Source: Bacteroidota bacterium
GTDB lineage: Bacteria > Bacteroidota > Ignavibacteria > Ignavibacteriales > Melioribacteraceae
Direction: 5' to 3'
DNA length: 17,848 nucleotides
NCBI GenBank assembly: GCA_021786655.1
Contig: JAJYMU010000168.1
Span: 1 to 17,848 of the forward strand
Shown: positions 1 to 7,801 of the stretch, in pieces
Numbering within the stretch: the stretch's first letter is position 1
Layout of the letters: the number at the start of each line of letters is the position of its first letter
The notes under the pieces: model-generated
Database searches by the model: none
Seen by the model: only the letters and a program-made list of their open reading frames with translations
Told to the model about the DNA's origin: nothing
Program-made: the position numbers and the translations under genes

Positions 1-3000
1 ATTGTATGGTTCAAGTATCTCGGGCTGTTTCTCGGCAATACTACTTACGCCCAGATGACGGTGCTCGCAACTTTTCTTGGCGGTCTTGCTCTCGGAAATT
101 TTTTGTTTGGAAGAAAAGCCGACGTCGTAAAAAATCCAGTGCGCCTTTATTCTCTGCTTGAACTAACAATCGGCCTATACTGTTTTTCTTATCCAGCGCT
201 AAGTTCCGTTCTCGGAAATGTATTTCTCTCCATGTCGTCAAATCTAAATCTTGAGACGCAGCTTTTCGTTTTTAACACGTTCCGATTTTTAATCAGCGCC
301 GTTTTGCTTCTTATACCAACCACTTTAATGGGCGGAACACTTCCGGTTCTAAGTAAATTCTTTGTAGAGAAAATTAGCGAAAGCAGAAAACAAATAGCCG
401 TTCTTTATTTTTTAAATTCTTTCGGTGCCGTCATAGGAGTAATTTTTGCCGGATTCATTTTAATTAAAGATTTCGGGTTGGAAATAACCAATTATTCTAC
501 GGCGGCAATTAACGTTCTTCTTGGAGCTGCCGCATTTGCTTTATCGTTTTCCATAAAGAATTTTCATGCCGAAGAAAAACCCTTGACTGAAGCGCCGGAA
601 GAACAAACCCACAATAAAAATATTTCTTCTAAAGTAATCATTTTGGTTGCCGGTATTTCGGGTATGGCTGCGCTTCTGTACGAAATGGTGTGGACCCGGC
701 TGCTTATAAACTTTTTCGGCTCTTCAACATACGCTTTTTCCATTATGCTTCTGTCGTTCATCGGCGGTATAACAATCGGGAGTTTTATCATCTCACTAAA
801 ATTTTTAAGCAAGTTTAACTATGTAAAACTTCTATCGTTTTGCCAGGCTGCAATCGCGCTTTCAACTATAGCGGCGCTCAGTTTATATGAAAGACTTCCT
901 TACTATCTCTGGCGGTTTTCCGCCTTATTAAACAAGAACGATGAAACGTTTTGGGTCTTTTTGTTGGTCGAATTTGCAGTTTGTTTTGCGCTTATACTTC
1001 TGCCAACAATTTTCATGGGAATGTCGCTCCCGCTTGCAACAGAAATCGTTTCGCGTTCAAACCAAAAGATCGGTGCCTCGGTCGGCAAAGTTTTTTCCGT
1101 TAACACGCTCGGCACTGTTGGCGGGGTAATAATCACAGGTTTAATCTTCATTCCTCTCTGGGGAATAAAAGGTGCTTTTGAAATCGGTATTGCGCTGAAT
1201 CTCTTTGCTGCGTTGTTGATAATTTTATTCTTTAAGCCGATAAGAACCGGTTTGAAAGTTGCGCTCGGCTTAATTATCATGTTTGGTTTCCTCGTCTATC
1301 TATCCATTTCGCCTGAGTGGAATAAACGCGTTATGATGAGCGGGGTTTTTAAGTCGTTCGGTGAGACTCCTCCAAAATCATTTGATGATTTCCTAAATCG
1401 TTTTTCCAACGAAGAAATTATTTTTTACAAAGAAGGCGCAACGGCAAATGTTGCGGTTGCACAATCAAAATCCGACCACTCAAAGAAAAGGTTGGTGATT
1501 AACGGCAAAGCGGATGCGAGCACGTACTTCGATATGCCGACACAGGTTTTGCTTGGACAAATTCCGATGCTGCTTCATCCGAACGCTAAGAAAGTTTTTG
1601 TTGGTGGCTTCGGCAGCGGAACAACTATCGGGTCGGTTTTAACCCATCCGGTTGAGAAAGTGGTCTGTGCCGAGATTTCAAAAGAAGTTATCGATGCGGC
1701 AAAATATTTTAGCAAAGAAAATTATAATTGTGTCTCCGATCTGAGACTCCGCTTGATAAACGAAGATGCGCACACTTTGCTCAAGCTCTCTAAAGAAAAG
1801 TACGATGTCATTATTTCCGAGCCGTCAAATCCATGGATTGCTGGCATCGGTAATTTATTCTCAAAAGAATATTTCAAAAAATGTTTCGATAAACTCGACG
1901 ACAACGGTATTATGGTTCAGTGGTTTCATCTCTACGAAGCCAACGACGAGGTTGTCCGGCTTGTCTTGAGCACGTTCGCTTCTGTATTTCCTTATTGCCA
2001 ATTATGGAATAGTGTTGCCAATGATATAATTTTGGTCGGTTCAAAAAAGGAAATCGCTCTTAACCTAGAGCGGCTGACGCAAGAATTTCAGTCTCCAAAA
2101 ATTGCAGCAGATTTGTACCGCGTAGGAATTCACGACCCGTTTACGTTCTTAGCGTGCCAGTCTTACTCGCCGAGAGGTTTTTCACAGTTGGTTGCTCGGC
2201 AACCGATCAATTCCGAAATAAAACCGGTGCTGGAGTTTCTTGCGCCGCTAGCATTCTACGCGGGTAATAGATCAACGTATATTTATTCGGCGGATGAAAA
2301 ATTTGATACTCTGAACCAACATGGTTTGCTGGTGAAAGATTTTGCAAAAACAACTAAGCCATCAAAAGCTGAGCTTGTAGATGTTATCAATTACAATCTC
2401 GAGCGAACAAATAATTTTAAGTTCGCTTACGGCTTATCAAGATACTTATCCGAACTTTATCCAAACGATTACTTAGCGAACTTACTTAAAGCTCGTTCTT
2501 TGGAAAAGTTAACGCTGAATAATCTTCGATCTTATACATTAGAAAAGCTTGTTCGCGAACATCCGGATTCTGTTCAAATCGTAAAAGATTATAACAACTC
2601 TCTGCTTCTGGAAAATCTTAATTCAACGACGTTCCTTCACATCTTTTCTATTGAAAACCAGGCGCAAGTGTTCTTGAAAACAACCGCGAAGGACAGTCTT
2701 TTGCAAATTAAAGTTTACAGTCAGCTTGCTAAAGCGTATTTCGAGAATAGTGAATTTGACAAAGCGGAAGCACTTTGCGATCGGACAGAGGGATATATCA
2801 TGCGGTCGCCTCATTTATTAAAGGGATTTGATCCTAGCGATTTCTTTTACGTTTATGCAATGCTAAACCTTTACAAACAGAACTATGCAAAAGTGTACAT
2901 TTATTATCTATCACTTATAAATCGCAACGAAAAATATGTCGATCTTTTCCGCCTGCGTGGTTTAGTTGCCTGGCAACTGGGACAAGACAAAGTTCAAAGG

Positions 3001-3012
3001 TTGATTAAATAG
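1..3012 (+). CDS. Fused membrane protein with spermidine-synthase-like domain and C-terminal helical repeats (5' partial)
   Basis: The frame is open from base 1, and the residues before the first ATG (base 55) already read as family sequence (IVWFKYLGLFLGNTTYAQ), so the true start lies upstream. Residues below count from base 1. The first ~460 residues are very hydrophobic with many membrane segments, in two similar halves that each contain a short Gly-rich transporter-like stretch (TTLMGGTLPVLS, TIFMGMSLPLAT). A class I SAM-type fold follows, with the nucleotide loop GGFGSG at 535-540 and the strand DVIISEPSNPW at about 602-612. From about 790 to the end the chain is helical and TPR-like. 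Known family: fused MFS-like/spermidine synthase-like proteins, mostly uncharacterised. The usual catalytic Asp region of polyamine aminopropyltransferases reads SEPSNPW here, so real spermidine synthesis is doubtful. It ends convergently, overlapping the minus-strand gene by 8 bases. Confidence 0.85.
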   Translation: MVWFKYLGLFLGNTTYAQMTVLATFLGGLALGNFLFGRKADVVKNPVRLYSLLELTIGLYCFSYPALSSVLGNVFLSMSSNLNLETQLFVFNTFRFLISAVLLLIPTTLMGGTLPVLSKFFVEKISESRKQIAVLYFLNSFGAVIGVIFAGFILIKDFGLEITNYSTAAINVLLGAAAFALSFSIKNFHAEEKPLTEAPEEQTHNKNISSKVIILVAGISGMAALLYEMVWTRLLINFFGSSTYAFSIMLLSFIGGITIGSFIISLKFLSKFNYVKLLSFCQAAIALSTIAALSLYERLPYYLWRFSALLNKNDETFWVFLLVEFAVCFALILLPTIFMGMSLPLATEIVSRSNQKIGASVGKVFSVNTLGTVGGVIITGLIFIPLWGIKGAFEIGIALNLFAALLIILFFKPIRTGLKVALGLIIMFGFLVYLSISPEWNKRVMMSGVFKSFGETPPKSFDDFLNRFSNEEIIFYKEGATANVAVAQSKSDHSKKRLVINGKADASTYFDMPTQVLLGQIPMLLHPNAKKVFVGGFGSGTTIGSVLTHPVEKVVCAEISKEVIDAAKYFSKENYNCVSDLRLRLINEDAHTLLKLSKEKYDVIISEPSNPWIAGIGNLFSKEYFKKCFDKLDDNGIMVQWFHLYEANDEVVRLVLSTFASVFPYCQLWNSVANDIILVGSKKEIALNLERLTQEFQSPKIAADLYRVGIHDPFTFLACQSYSPRGFSQLVARQPINSEIKPVLEFLAPLAFYAGNRSTYIYSADEKFDTLNQHGLLVKDFAKTTKPSKAELVDVINYNLERTNNFKFAYGLSRYLSELYPNDYLANLLKARSLEKLTLNNLRSYTLEKLVREHPDSVQIVKDYNNSLLLENLNSTTFLHIFSIENQAQVFLKTTAKDSLLQIKVYSQLAKAYFENSEFDKAEALCDRTEGYIMRSPHLLKGFDPSDFFYVYAMLNLYKQNYAKVYIYYLSLINRNEKYVDLFRLRGLVAWQLGQDKVQRLIK

Positions 3013-3559
3013 GAAGGTCTATTTTTACTTCGCGGTAACTTTTTATGAAGAGGGGCAAGAAGAAGGAGACAACAAACATCAATACGCCGGTTCCATAAAC
3101 GATCGTTCCCAAAAGTTTATCGTACTCGAGCAATTCTGTAACGCCCAAAAGATAATTCCAATCGTGATATACCTTGTTGCCGCCAAGTAAAGGTAATTGC
3201 TTGGCTCTTGCATCTGCAACATAAACGCTAATATTCATAAAGTTTTCGCCGAGCCATAGCAAAAAAATTTGAACTCCAAAGCGAATCCTCTTAATCGAAT
3301 AATAAACTATGAACATGGACGGAATCAAAATCTGCATCAACGATCCACCAAGCGTATAAATAAACTTTCCGAAGACTTTGAAAACTCCGTGTCCGCCTTC
3401 ATGTATAAGGAGATTTACAAAATCGATAAATGTGAATTTGCCTTCGTTCAATGTATAGAATATCATAAAAGGAAGGAGAACGAGCGAGCCAACCCACGGT
3501 TTTAGTGTTTCCCAAGCGGCTTTTATATTTTGTGAAGAAGCGAACAGTCTATCCCTCAA
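3005..3559 (-). CDS. M50-like integral membrane protein with HEGGH motif
   Basis: 184 residues with about four hydrophobic segments (about 23-36, 76-90, 96-106 and 152-171). HEGGH at residues 53-57 fits the HExxH zinc motif of membrane metalloproteases of the site-2 protease (M50) kind, placed at the edge of a membrane segment. Further conserved-looking polar points are D116 in YVADARAKQLPLLGG and HDW at 132-134, either of which could supply a third metal ligand. The protein is shorter than typical M50 proteases and has no PDZ domain. The best start is TTG at 3559, inside the end of the asparaginase gene (11-base overlap), which suggests translational coupling; no in-frame ATG lies nearby. 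Protease activity is inferred from the motif alone; a non-proteolytic membrane role is possible. Confidence 0.75.
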   Translation of the reverse strand: MRDRLFASSQNIKAAWETLKPWVGSLVLLPFMIFYTLNEGKFTFIDFVNLLIHEGGHGVFKVFGKFIYTLGGSLMQILIPSMFIVYYSIKRIRFGVQIFLLWLGENFMNISVYVADARAKQLPLLGGNKVYHDWNYLLGVTELLEYDKLLGTIVYGTGVLMFVVSFFLPLFIKSYREVKIDLPI

Positions 3560-4523
3560 ACATTTTTTTCATTTCTTTCAGATCTTTTGTTTTGCCGAGA
3601 CAGATCATCATTTTTATTCTCGCTTTCTGGCCGTTCAAATAATCCGTAAATATGACCCCCAACTGCTTCAACCATTTTCCGGCTCCTGGATAACCGTAAA
3701 TATCAAGCGTCTCTCCAGCTGGACAACGTGAAACTAAAACTACGGGAATGTTTTTTTCAACAATATATTTTATTCCTTCGAAAGCGGGAGGCGGAACGTT
3801 GCCTACCCCCATGGCTTCTATAACTACCCCGTGAACGCCGCTATTAGCAGAGAGTTTGAAAAATTTTTCGTTCATTCCTGCGTAAACCTTTATAAGATCT
3901 ACATTCGAATCTATTTCGTCTGTTTCAATAGTTTCTAGTTTTCTTGGTAGCCGATTGAAAACTACTTTTCCTTTTTCCACGAATCCCAGCGAGCCGAAAT
4001 CGAGACTCATGAATGTTTCTATATCTTCCGTGTGCGTTTTAGTAACCTCGCTTGCAGCGTTTATTTCACCATTTAAGCAGACAAGAACTCCCAGTCCTTT
4101 GCTGTTTTCGTTATTACATATTCGAATTGCATCTACAAGATTTCGCGGACCATCCCAATCCGGTTCACTGCTGGTTTTCATCGCACCGATAACAACAATA
4201 GGTTTTTCTGTTTTAACTGTTAAATCTACAAAATATGCGGTTTCTTCCAGCGTGTCGGTACCGTGTGTTACTATTATTCCATCTACTTTTTCTTGATCAA
4301 CAAAATTTTTTATTTTTTTTGATAGATCCAGCATAAGTTCCGGTGTCATGTGCGGGCCAGGGTAATTTCCAAATTCGTAAATAGAAATATTTGCCAGGTT
4401 TTGCGCTTCTGGAATTTTCTCCAAAAGATCTTTCGCATGATAAAACGGTATTGCCGCTTTTGTCGTTTCATCTATTCTCATCGAAAAAGTACCGCCGGTA
4501 AAAACAATCAAAATATTTTTCAT
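3549..4523 (-). CDS. L-asparaginase (bacterial type I/II fold)
   Basis: 324 residues, the normal family length. It hydrolyses L-asparagine to aspartate and ammonia. The family hallmarks are all present: TGGTF at 9-13 with nucleophile T12, then HGTDTLEETAY from 87 with T89 and D90, and K162 in TKTHT. These fall on the same numbers as the E. coli type II enzyme. There is no signal peptide, so it is probably cytoplasmic. The start ATG at 4523 is preceded by a weak GAG-type ribosome site and, further up, by a Bacteroidota-style promoter candidate. The M50-like gene follows with an 11-base overlap. Whether it prefers asparagine or also takes glutamine cannot be told from the sequence, so no type-specific symbol is given. 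Confidence 0.93.
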   Translation of the reverse strand: MKNILIVFTGGTFSMRIDETTKAAIPFYHAKDLLEKIPEAQNLANISIYEFGNYPGPHMTPELMLDLSKKIKNFVDQEKVDGIIVTHGTDTLEETAYFVDLTVKTEKPIVVIGAMKTSSEPDWDGPRNLVDAIRICNNENSKGLGVLVCLNGEINAASEVTKTHTEDIETFMSLDFGSLGFVEKGKVVFNRLPRKLETIETDEIDSNVDLIKVYAGMNEKFFKLSANSGVHGVVIEAMGVGNVPPPAFEGIKYIVEKNIPVVLVSRCPAGETLDIYGYPGAGKWLKQLGVIFTDYLNGQKARIKMMICLGKTKDLKEMKKMFEG

Positions 4524-4566
4524 TCTACTCTGAAATGATTTGTTCGCTTTATCAAAACTCTCGGCA

Positions 4567-4597
4567 CAAATTTAGCTTGTGCTTGTGTCTATTCAAA
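4567..4597 (-). promoter_or_regulatory. Bacteroidota-type promoter candidate for the asparaginase operon
   Basis: On the minus strand TTTG (4597-4594) is followed after 19 bases by TAAATTTG (4574-4567). This fits the -33 TTTG / -7 TAnnTTTG consensus of the Bacteroidota primary sigma factor. Transcription would start near 4560, giving a leader of about 37 bases before the ATG at 4523. The match is exact but short, so it is an inference. Confidence 0.45.
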
Positions 4598-4699
4598 ACT
4601 TGTTTCCTGCAAAAAAATTTTTGTCCTTTGTTAAAATTAATTTGCAGGAGAAGGCTCCAAAACATATCTTCACCCGCACCAAAACCAAGGAAATAGGGG

Positions 4700-4719
4700 T
4701 GTTAATAAGTTGTGAATAA
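4700..4719 (-). promoter_or_regulatory. Pair of DnaA boxes, 11-base period
   Basis: TGTGAATAA at 4711-4719 is the exact reverse complement of TTATTCACA, which fits the DnaA box consensus TTATNCACA. TGTTAATAA at 4700-4708 differs from it at one fixed position. Both point the same way, and their starts are 11 bases apart, about one helical turn, so two DnaA molecules could bind side by side on one face. Confidence 0.6.
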
Positions 4720-4727
4720 TTTCGTTT

Positions 4728-4743
4728 TGTGAAACGTTTCACA
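4728..4743. promoter_or_regulatory. Perfect 16-base palindrome, LacI/PurR-style operator candidate
   Basis: TGTGAAACGTTTCACA equals its own reverse complement over all 16 bases. The central AAACGTTT matches the core of LacI-family operators such as the E. coli PurR box. It lies nine bases from the DnaA-box pair, 205 bases above the asparaginase start and about 200 above dnaA. It could control either gene; the regulator is not in this window. Confidence 0.55.
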
Positions 4744-4851
4744 TTAAAAAAAAGTCACCGACTTGGTTTTTGTAGCGCTCAAAAAGTGTTCGTTATAGAT
4801 TAATTTGTTTTGTAATTCCTTGTTTAGCAAGATGTTATAAACCCCGTTTAA

Positions 4852-4871
4852 TGTTAATAATTTGTTGATAC
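4852..4871 (-). promoter_or_regulatory. Second pair of DnaA-box-like 9-mers, 11-base period
   Basis: TGTTAATAA (4852-4860) repeats the first 9-mer of the 4700 pair exactly, and TGTTGATAC (4863-4871) follows with the same 11-base step. Against the TGTGNATAA consensus they have one and two mismatches. Singly they are weak, but the repeated spacing supports them. Confidence 0.4.
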
Positions 4872-4937
4872 TGTTTTTTTTAAGACGGTTTATAAAACTA
4901 GAATTTGTATTCTTTCACCTTTTTAAGTTTTTCTTAT

Positions 4938-4946
4938 TGTGGATAA
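4938..4946 (-). promoter_or_regulatory. Exact DnaA box at the dnaA start
   Basis: TGTGGATAA is the exact reverse complement of the strongest DnaA box, TTATCCACA. It covers the possible GTG start of dnaA (4939) and ends one base before the possible ATG start (4948). Bound DnaA would sit on the translation-start region, which fits autorepression of dnaA. Confidence 0.65.
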
Positions 4947-6342
4947 TATGCTAACAACAGCCGAAAGCGTCCTGTTTGATAAAGATGCAAAAACTCTCTG
5001 GAAAGAGTGTTTAAGTCTCATAAAAAATAATGTTCCGTTCATAACTTACAACACCTGGTTCTTACCCATAAAGCCTTTTGAAGTTGAAAACAATACATTG
5101 AAAATTTATGTGCCTAACAATTTTTTTATCGAATGGATAGAAGAGCATTACAATACGTTAATAAATAGAACTGTTACACAAGTTCTTGGTCCAGAAGCTA
5201 AACTAGTTTACGTTATCTATGATGAAAAAGAACCCGTTGAAGAACCTGCTATAAAACAGCTAGTAGTTCCGATTACTAGTTCGGTGCAAGAAACAAAACC
5301 GCGCGATTTCGAAACTTACCTTAATCCCCGCCACACATTTGAAAACTTTATTAAGGGCGAAGGTAATCAACTCGCGCGCGCTGCCGCTTTTGCGGTAGGT
5401 GATAACCCTGGACAAACTTCTTTTAATCCTCTTTTTGTGTATGGCGGTGTTGGTTTAGGAAAAACCCACCTCATTCACGCTATCGGAAATAGGATTCTAG
5501 AACAGGGAAAAAACAAACGGGTGGTATATATTTCATCCGATGCTTTTACTGTTGAATTTGTAGAAGCAATCCAAAACGATACGGTGAACGAGTTCTCAAG
5601 TTTTTACAAAAGCATGGATGCATTGATCATCGACGATATACAATTTTTAATCGGTAAAGAGAAAACGCAGGATTTGTTCTTCCAAATTTTCAACACACTT
5701 CACCAGTCCGGAAGACAAGTAATTTTATCTAGCGATAAGGCGCCGAAGGATCTAAAGGGTTTAAACGAAAGACTAATCTCACGATTTTCTTGGGGTTTGT
5801 CCGCAGATATTCAGCCGCCTGATTTTGAAACCCGCGTTGCTATTTTGAAAAATAAAAGCGAGAGCTATGGAATTATTCTTTCGCGAGAAATTTTAGAATA
5901 CATAGCTCAAAACATAACCTCAAATATTCGTGAGTTGGAAGGCTGTTTAATAAAATTGCTGGCAAATTCTTCTCTCAACTCTAAAGAAATAGATTTCGAG
6001 CTGGTAAAGAAAACCGTTCGCGAGGTATCTACCAATAAACAAGTCAACGTTTCTATTGATCTTATAACCACTGTTGTCTGCAGCCACTTTAGTATTGAGG
6101 AAAACAAACTCCGTGAGAAAAACCGGCGTAAAGAAGTTGTCTTTGCACGTCAGGTCGCAATGTACTTATCAAAAACACTTACAAAGTCGTCGCTCAAAAC
6201 TATTGGTCTTCATTTTGGAGGAAGAGATCACTCAACAGTAATTCATTCACAAACCAGCATTGAGCAACTCGTTCAATCAGACACAAAAGTAAAAGATATG
6301 ATTGATGCGTTGCGAAACAAAATTGAGATGAGCGCTTCCTAA
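4939..6342 (+). CDS. dnaA: Chromosomal replication initiator DnaA
   Basis: 467 residues, normal length. It binds DnaA boxes, opens the origin and brings in the helicase. Domain I (about 15-90) carries the LWKECL...TWFLPI pattern, then a short linker, then the AAA+ domain III from about 110: Walker A GGVGLGKT at 169-176, Walker B IIDDIQFL with D232 and D233. The DNA-binding domain IV ends in the signature GGRDHST at 427-433, which reads the box. The start is ambiguous: GTG at 4939 or ATG at 4948, both after an in-frame stop at 4924. Neither has a Shine-Dalgarno, and a DnaA box overlaps the site, so I give the longer form but regard ATG as equally likely. Both flanking gaps contain DnaA-box-like sites, which suggests that it sits inside its own origin. 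Confidence 0.97.
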   Translation: MDNMLTTAESVLFDKDAKTLWKECLSLIKNNVPFITYNTWFLPIKPFEVENNTLKIYVPNNFFIEWIEEHYNTLINRTVTQVLGPEAKLVYVIYDEKEPVEEPAIKQLVVPITSSVQETKPRDFETYLNPRHTFENFIKGEGNQLARAAAFAVGDNPGQTSFNPLFVYGGVGLGKTHLIHAIGNRILEQGKNKRVVYISSDAFTVEFVEAIQNDTVNEFSSFYKSMDALIIDDIQFLIGKEKTQDLFFQIFNTLHQSGRQVILSSDKAPKDLKGLNERLISRFSWGLSADIQPPDFETRVAILKNKSESYGIILSREILEYIAQNITSNIRELEGCLIKLLANSSLNSKEIDFELVKKTVREVSTNKQVNVSIDLITTVVCSHFSIEENKLREKNRRKEVVFARQVAMYLSKTLTKSSLKTIGLHFGGRDHSTVIHSQTSIEQLVQSDTKVKDMIDALRNKIEMSAS

Positions 6343-6669
6343 CTTTTTCGACTGTCGGTAACGTGTTAATATCTTGTGTTAATCAGGTTAATTTATTGTT
6401 TACTATTATTTGTTTTCAACATATCGGTGAATAACGTCTTGCGGTCAACTAGTTATCAACAATCACAACAAAGTTTTTCTTCAGAATAACAGCTAATAAT
6501 TTGTTATTCTTCACTTATCAACATATTAACAGTTATCTTATTATAATTAATTTTTAAAAATCTATATTAGTTAATAATAACGGTGTTGAAATAAATCATA
6601 TCATCTGAAAAGTTAAATTGAAAGTGGCAACGATTTTTGATATTTTTTAATCCAACATGGAGATGAATT
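6343..6669. other. AT-rich gap between dnaA and dnaN, candidate downstream oriC with unwinding element
   Basis: No gene is visible. Box-like sites: TGTTAATAT (6364-6372) and TGTTAATCA (6377-6385) within direct repeats of GTGTTAAT; GGTGAATAA (6426-6434, one mismatch); TTATCAACA twice (6453-6461 and 6515-6523, one mismatch each from TTATCCACA). Beyond them, 6525-6660 is extremely AT-rich, with TAATAATAA at 6572-6580, resembling the A/T trinucleotide runs next to boxes in other origins. This is a plausible melting zone. A ribosome site TGGAGA precedes dnaN. Confidence 0.6.
6483..6510. repeat. 9-base perfect inverted repeat inside candidate oriC
   Basis: AGAATAACA (6483-6491) and TGTTATTCT (6502-6510) are exact reverse complements around a 10-base AT-rich loop. 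It lies between the two TTATCAACA sites. No T-run follows, so it does not look like a terminator for dnaA; it may be a binding site or a structure in the unwound origin. Confidence 0.4.
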
Positions 6670-7800
6670 ATGGAATTTAAAGTCAACAGCAAAGAACTTG
6701 AAAAACTGCTCAGCAAAATAATTCCAGCCGTACCTACTAGAACTCCAATGCCAATTTTAGAGAACTTTTTATTTGAGATTAAAGACGGTCAATTAACAAT
6801 TTATGCGACCGATCTTGAAATCTCATTAAAATCGTCTCTGAATATTGTTACAGAAGACAACATTAAAATTGTAGTTCCCGCACGTCTTTTGAGTGACATT
6901 GTAAAATCCTTAAAGGAAACGACGATTCATTTCAAATTTATGGCGAACAAGAAAATTAATCTTGTAACCGACATGGGCAAGTACTCGATTAGCTATTTGG
7001 ATGCAGACGAGTTTCCGGAAATCCCATCGGTTGACGCAGATAAATCGGCAAAAGATATAAACGAAGTTGTTATCAACGGATTGGAATTGCGACAGGCGTT
7101 TGAAAAAAGTTCGTTCGCTATGAGCAAAGAAGAAATGCGCCCTGCAATGATGGGAACTCTTTTCGAATTTACAGACGAGGGACTTAGGTTTGTTGCAACA
7201 GACGGACATAGGTTAGTTAATCTTCTAAAGAAAAATATAAAAGCTGCATTTAATCAGCAGTATGTAGTTCCAGAAAGAGCAGTATCTGTTCTGCTTAAAA
7301 TCCTAGATGAAAAAGACGTGAAGATTCACCTCACAAAAACATATGTGTCGTTTAAGCTGAACGATATCGAGCTGATTACGAGATTAATCGCCCAGAAGTA
7401 CCCGGATTATTCGAGCGTTATTCCTCTGGAAAATGAATTCTTGATGAAGCTAAACACAATAGACGTTCATGATTCAATAAAAAGAATGATGCTGTTTTCT
7501 ACGAGCAGCACACGCCGTGTAAAGTTTTCAATAAAGAAAGACTCGCTTGATATTTCTGCCGAGGATTTGGATATCGGTGCATCCGGTGAAGAGAAAGTAG
7601 TTTGCGAATATGCCGGCGACGAAATAGAAATCGGATTTAACTCGGCTTACCTAAACGATATTTTAAATCATCTAAGCGGAGAAGAAGAAGTTATTTTCAA
7701 ACTTCACTCGGCGACAAAAGCAGTAATTGTTGAACCGGTTCAGAAAAAGGAAAACCAAGACTTGATGATGCTGCTTATGCCTGTGCGATTAAATACATAA
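6670..7800 (+). CDS. dnaN: DNA polymerase III sliding clamp, beta subunit
   Basis: 376 residues, the normal length for the three-domain clamp that encircles DNA as a dimer and holds the polymerase. The N-terminal stretch (ELEKLLSKIIPAVPTRTPMPILENFLFEI), the middle DGHRLVNL stretch near residue 180 and the C-terminal LLMPVRL are all typical; the last corresponds to the MPMRL-type end next to the hydrophobic pocket that binds polymerase and other clip-on proteins. A good ribosome site, TGGAGA, lies about 7 bases before the ATG. recF follows after a single base, so this is probably the first gene of a dnaN-recF-dciA-gyrB transcript reading out of the origin. Confidence 0.97.
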   Translation: MEFKVNSKELEKLLSKIIPAVPTRTPMPILENFLFEIKDGQLTIYATDLEISLKSSLNIVTEDNIKIVVPARLLSDIVKSLKETTIHFKFMANKKINLVTDMGKYSISYLDADEFPEIPSVDADKSAKDINEVVINGLELRQAFEKSSFAMSKEEMRPAMMGTLFEFTDEGLRFVATDGHRLVNLLKKNIKAAFNQQYVVPERAVSVLLKILDEKDVKIHLTKTYVSFKLNDIELITRLIAQKYPDYSSVIPLENEFLMKLNTIDVHDSIKRMMLFSTSSTRRVKFSIKKDSLDISAEDLDIGASGEEKVVCEYAGDEIEIGFNSAYLNDILNHLSGEEEVIFKLHSATKAVIVEPVQKKENQDLMMLLMPVRLNT

Positions 7801-7801
7801 T

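Larger units (their letters stand above)
4524..4947. other. Divergent AT-rich gap before dnaA, candidate upstream half of oriC
   Basis: No gene is visible here. The gap separates the minus-strand asparaginase from plus-strand dnaA. It holds a promoter for the asparaginase, a 16-base perfect palindrome, two pairs of DnaA-box-like 9-mers and an exact DnaA box at its dnaA end, each listed separately. The stretch from about 4780 to 4935 is strongly AT-rich with T-runs. I found no exact TAnnTTTG promoter pointing toward dnaA. Confidence 0.6.

Noticed and set aside
3955..4296. 113-residue plus-strand frame inside the asparaginase gene
   Set aside because: Antisense to a clear catalytic gene with all motifs intact; Ser/Thr/Pro-rich shadow.
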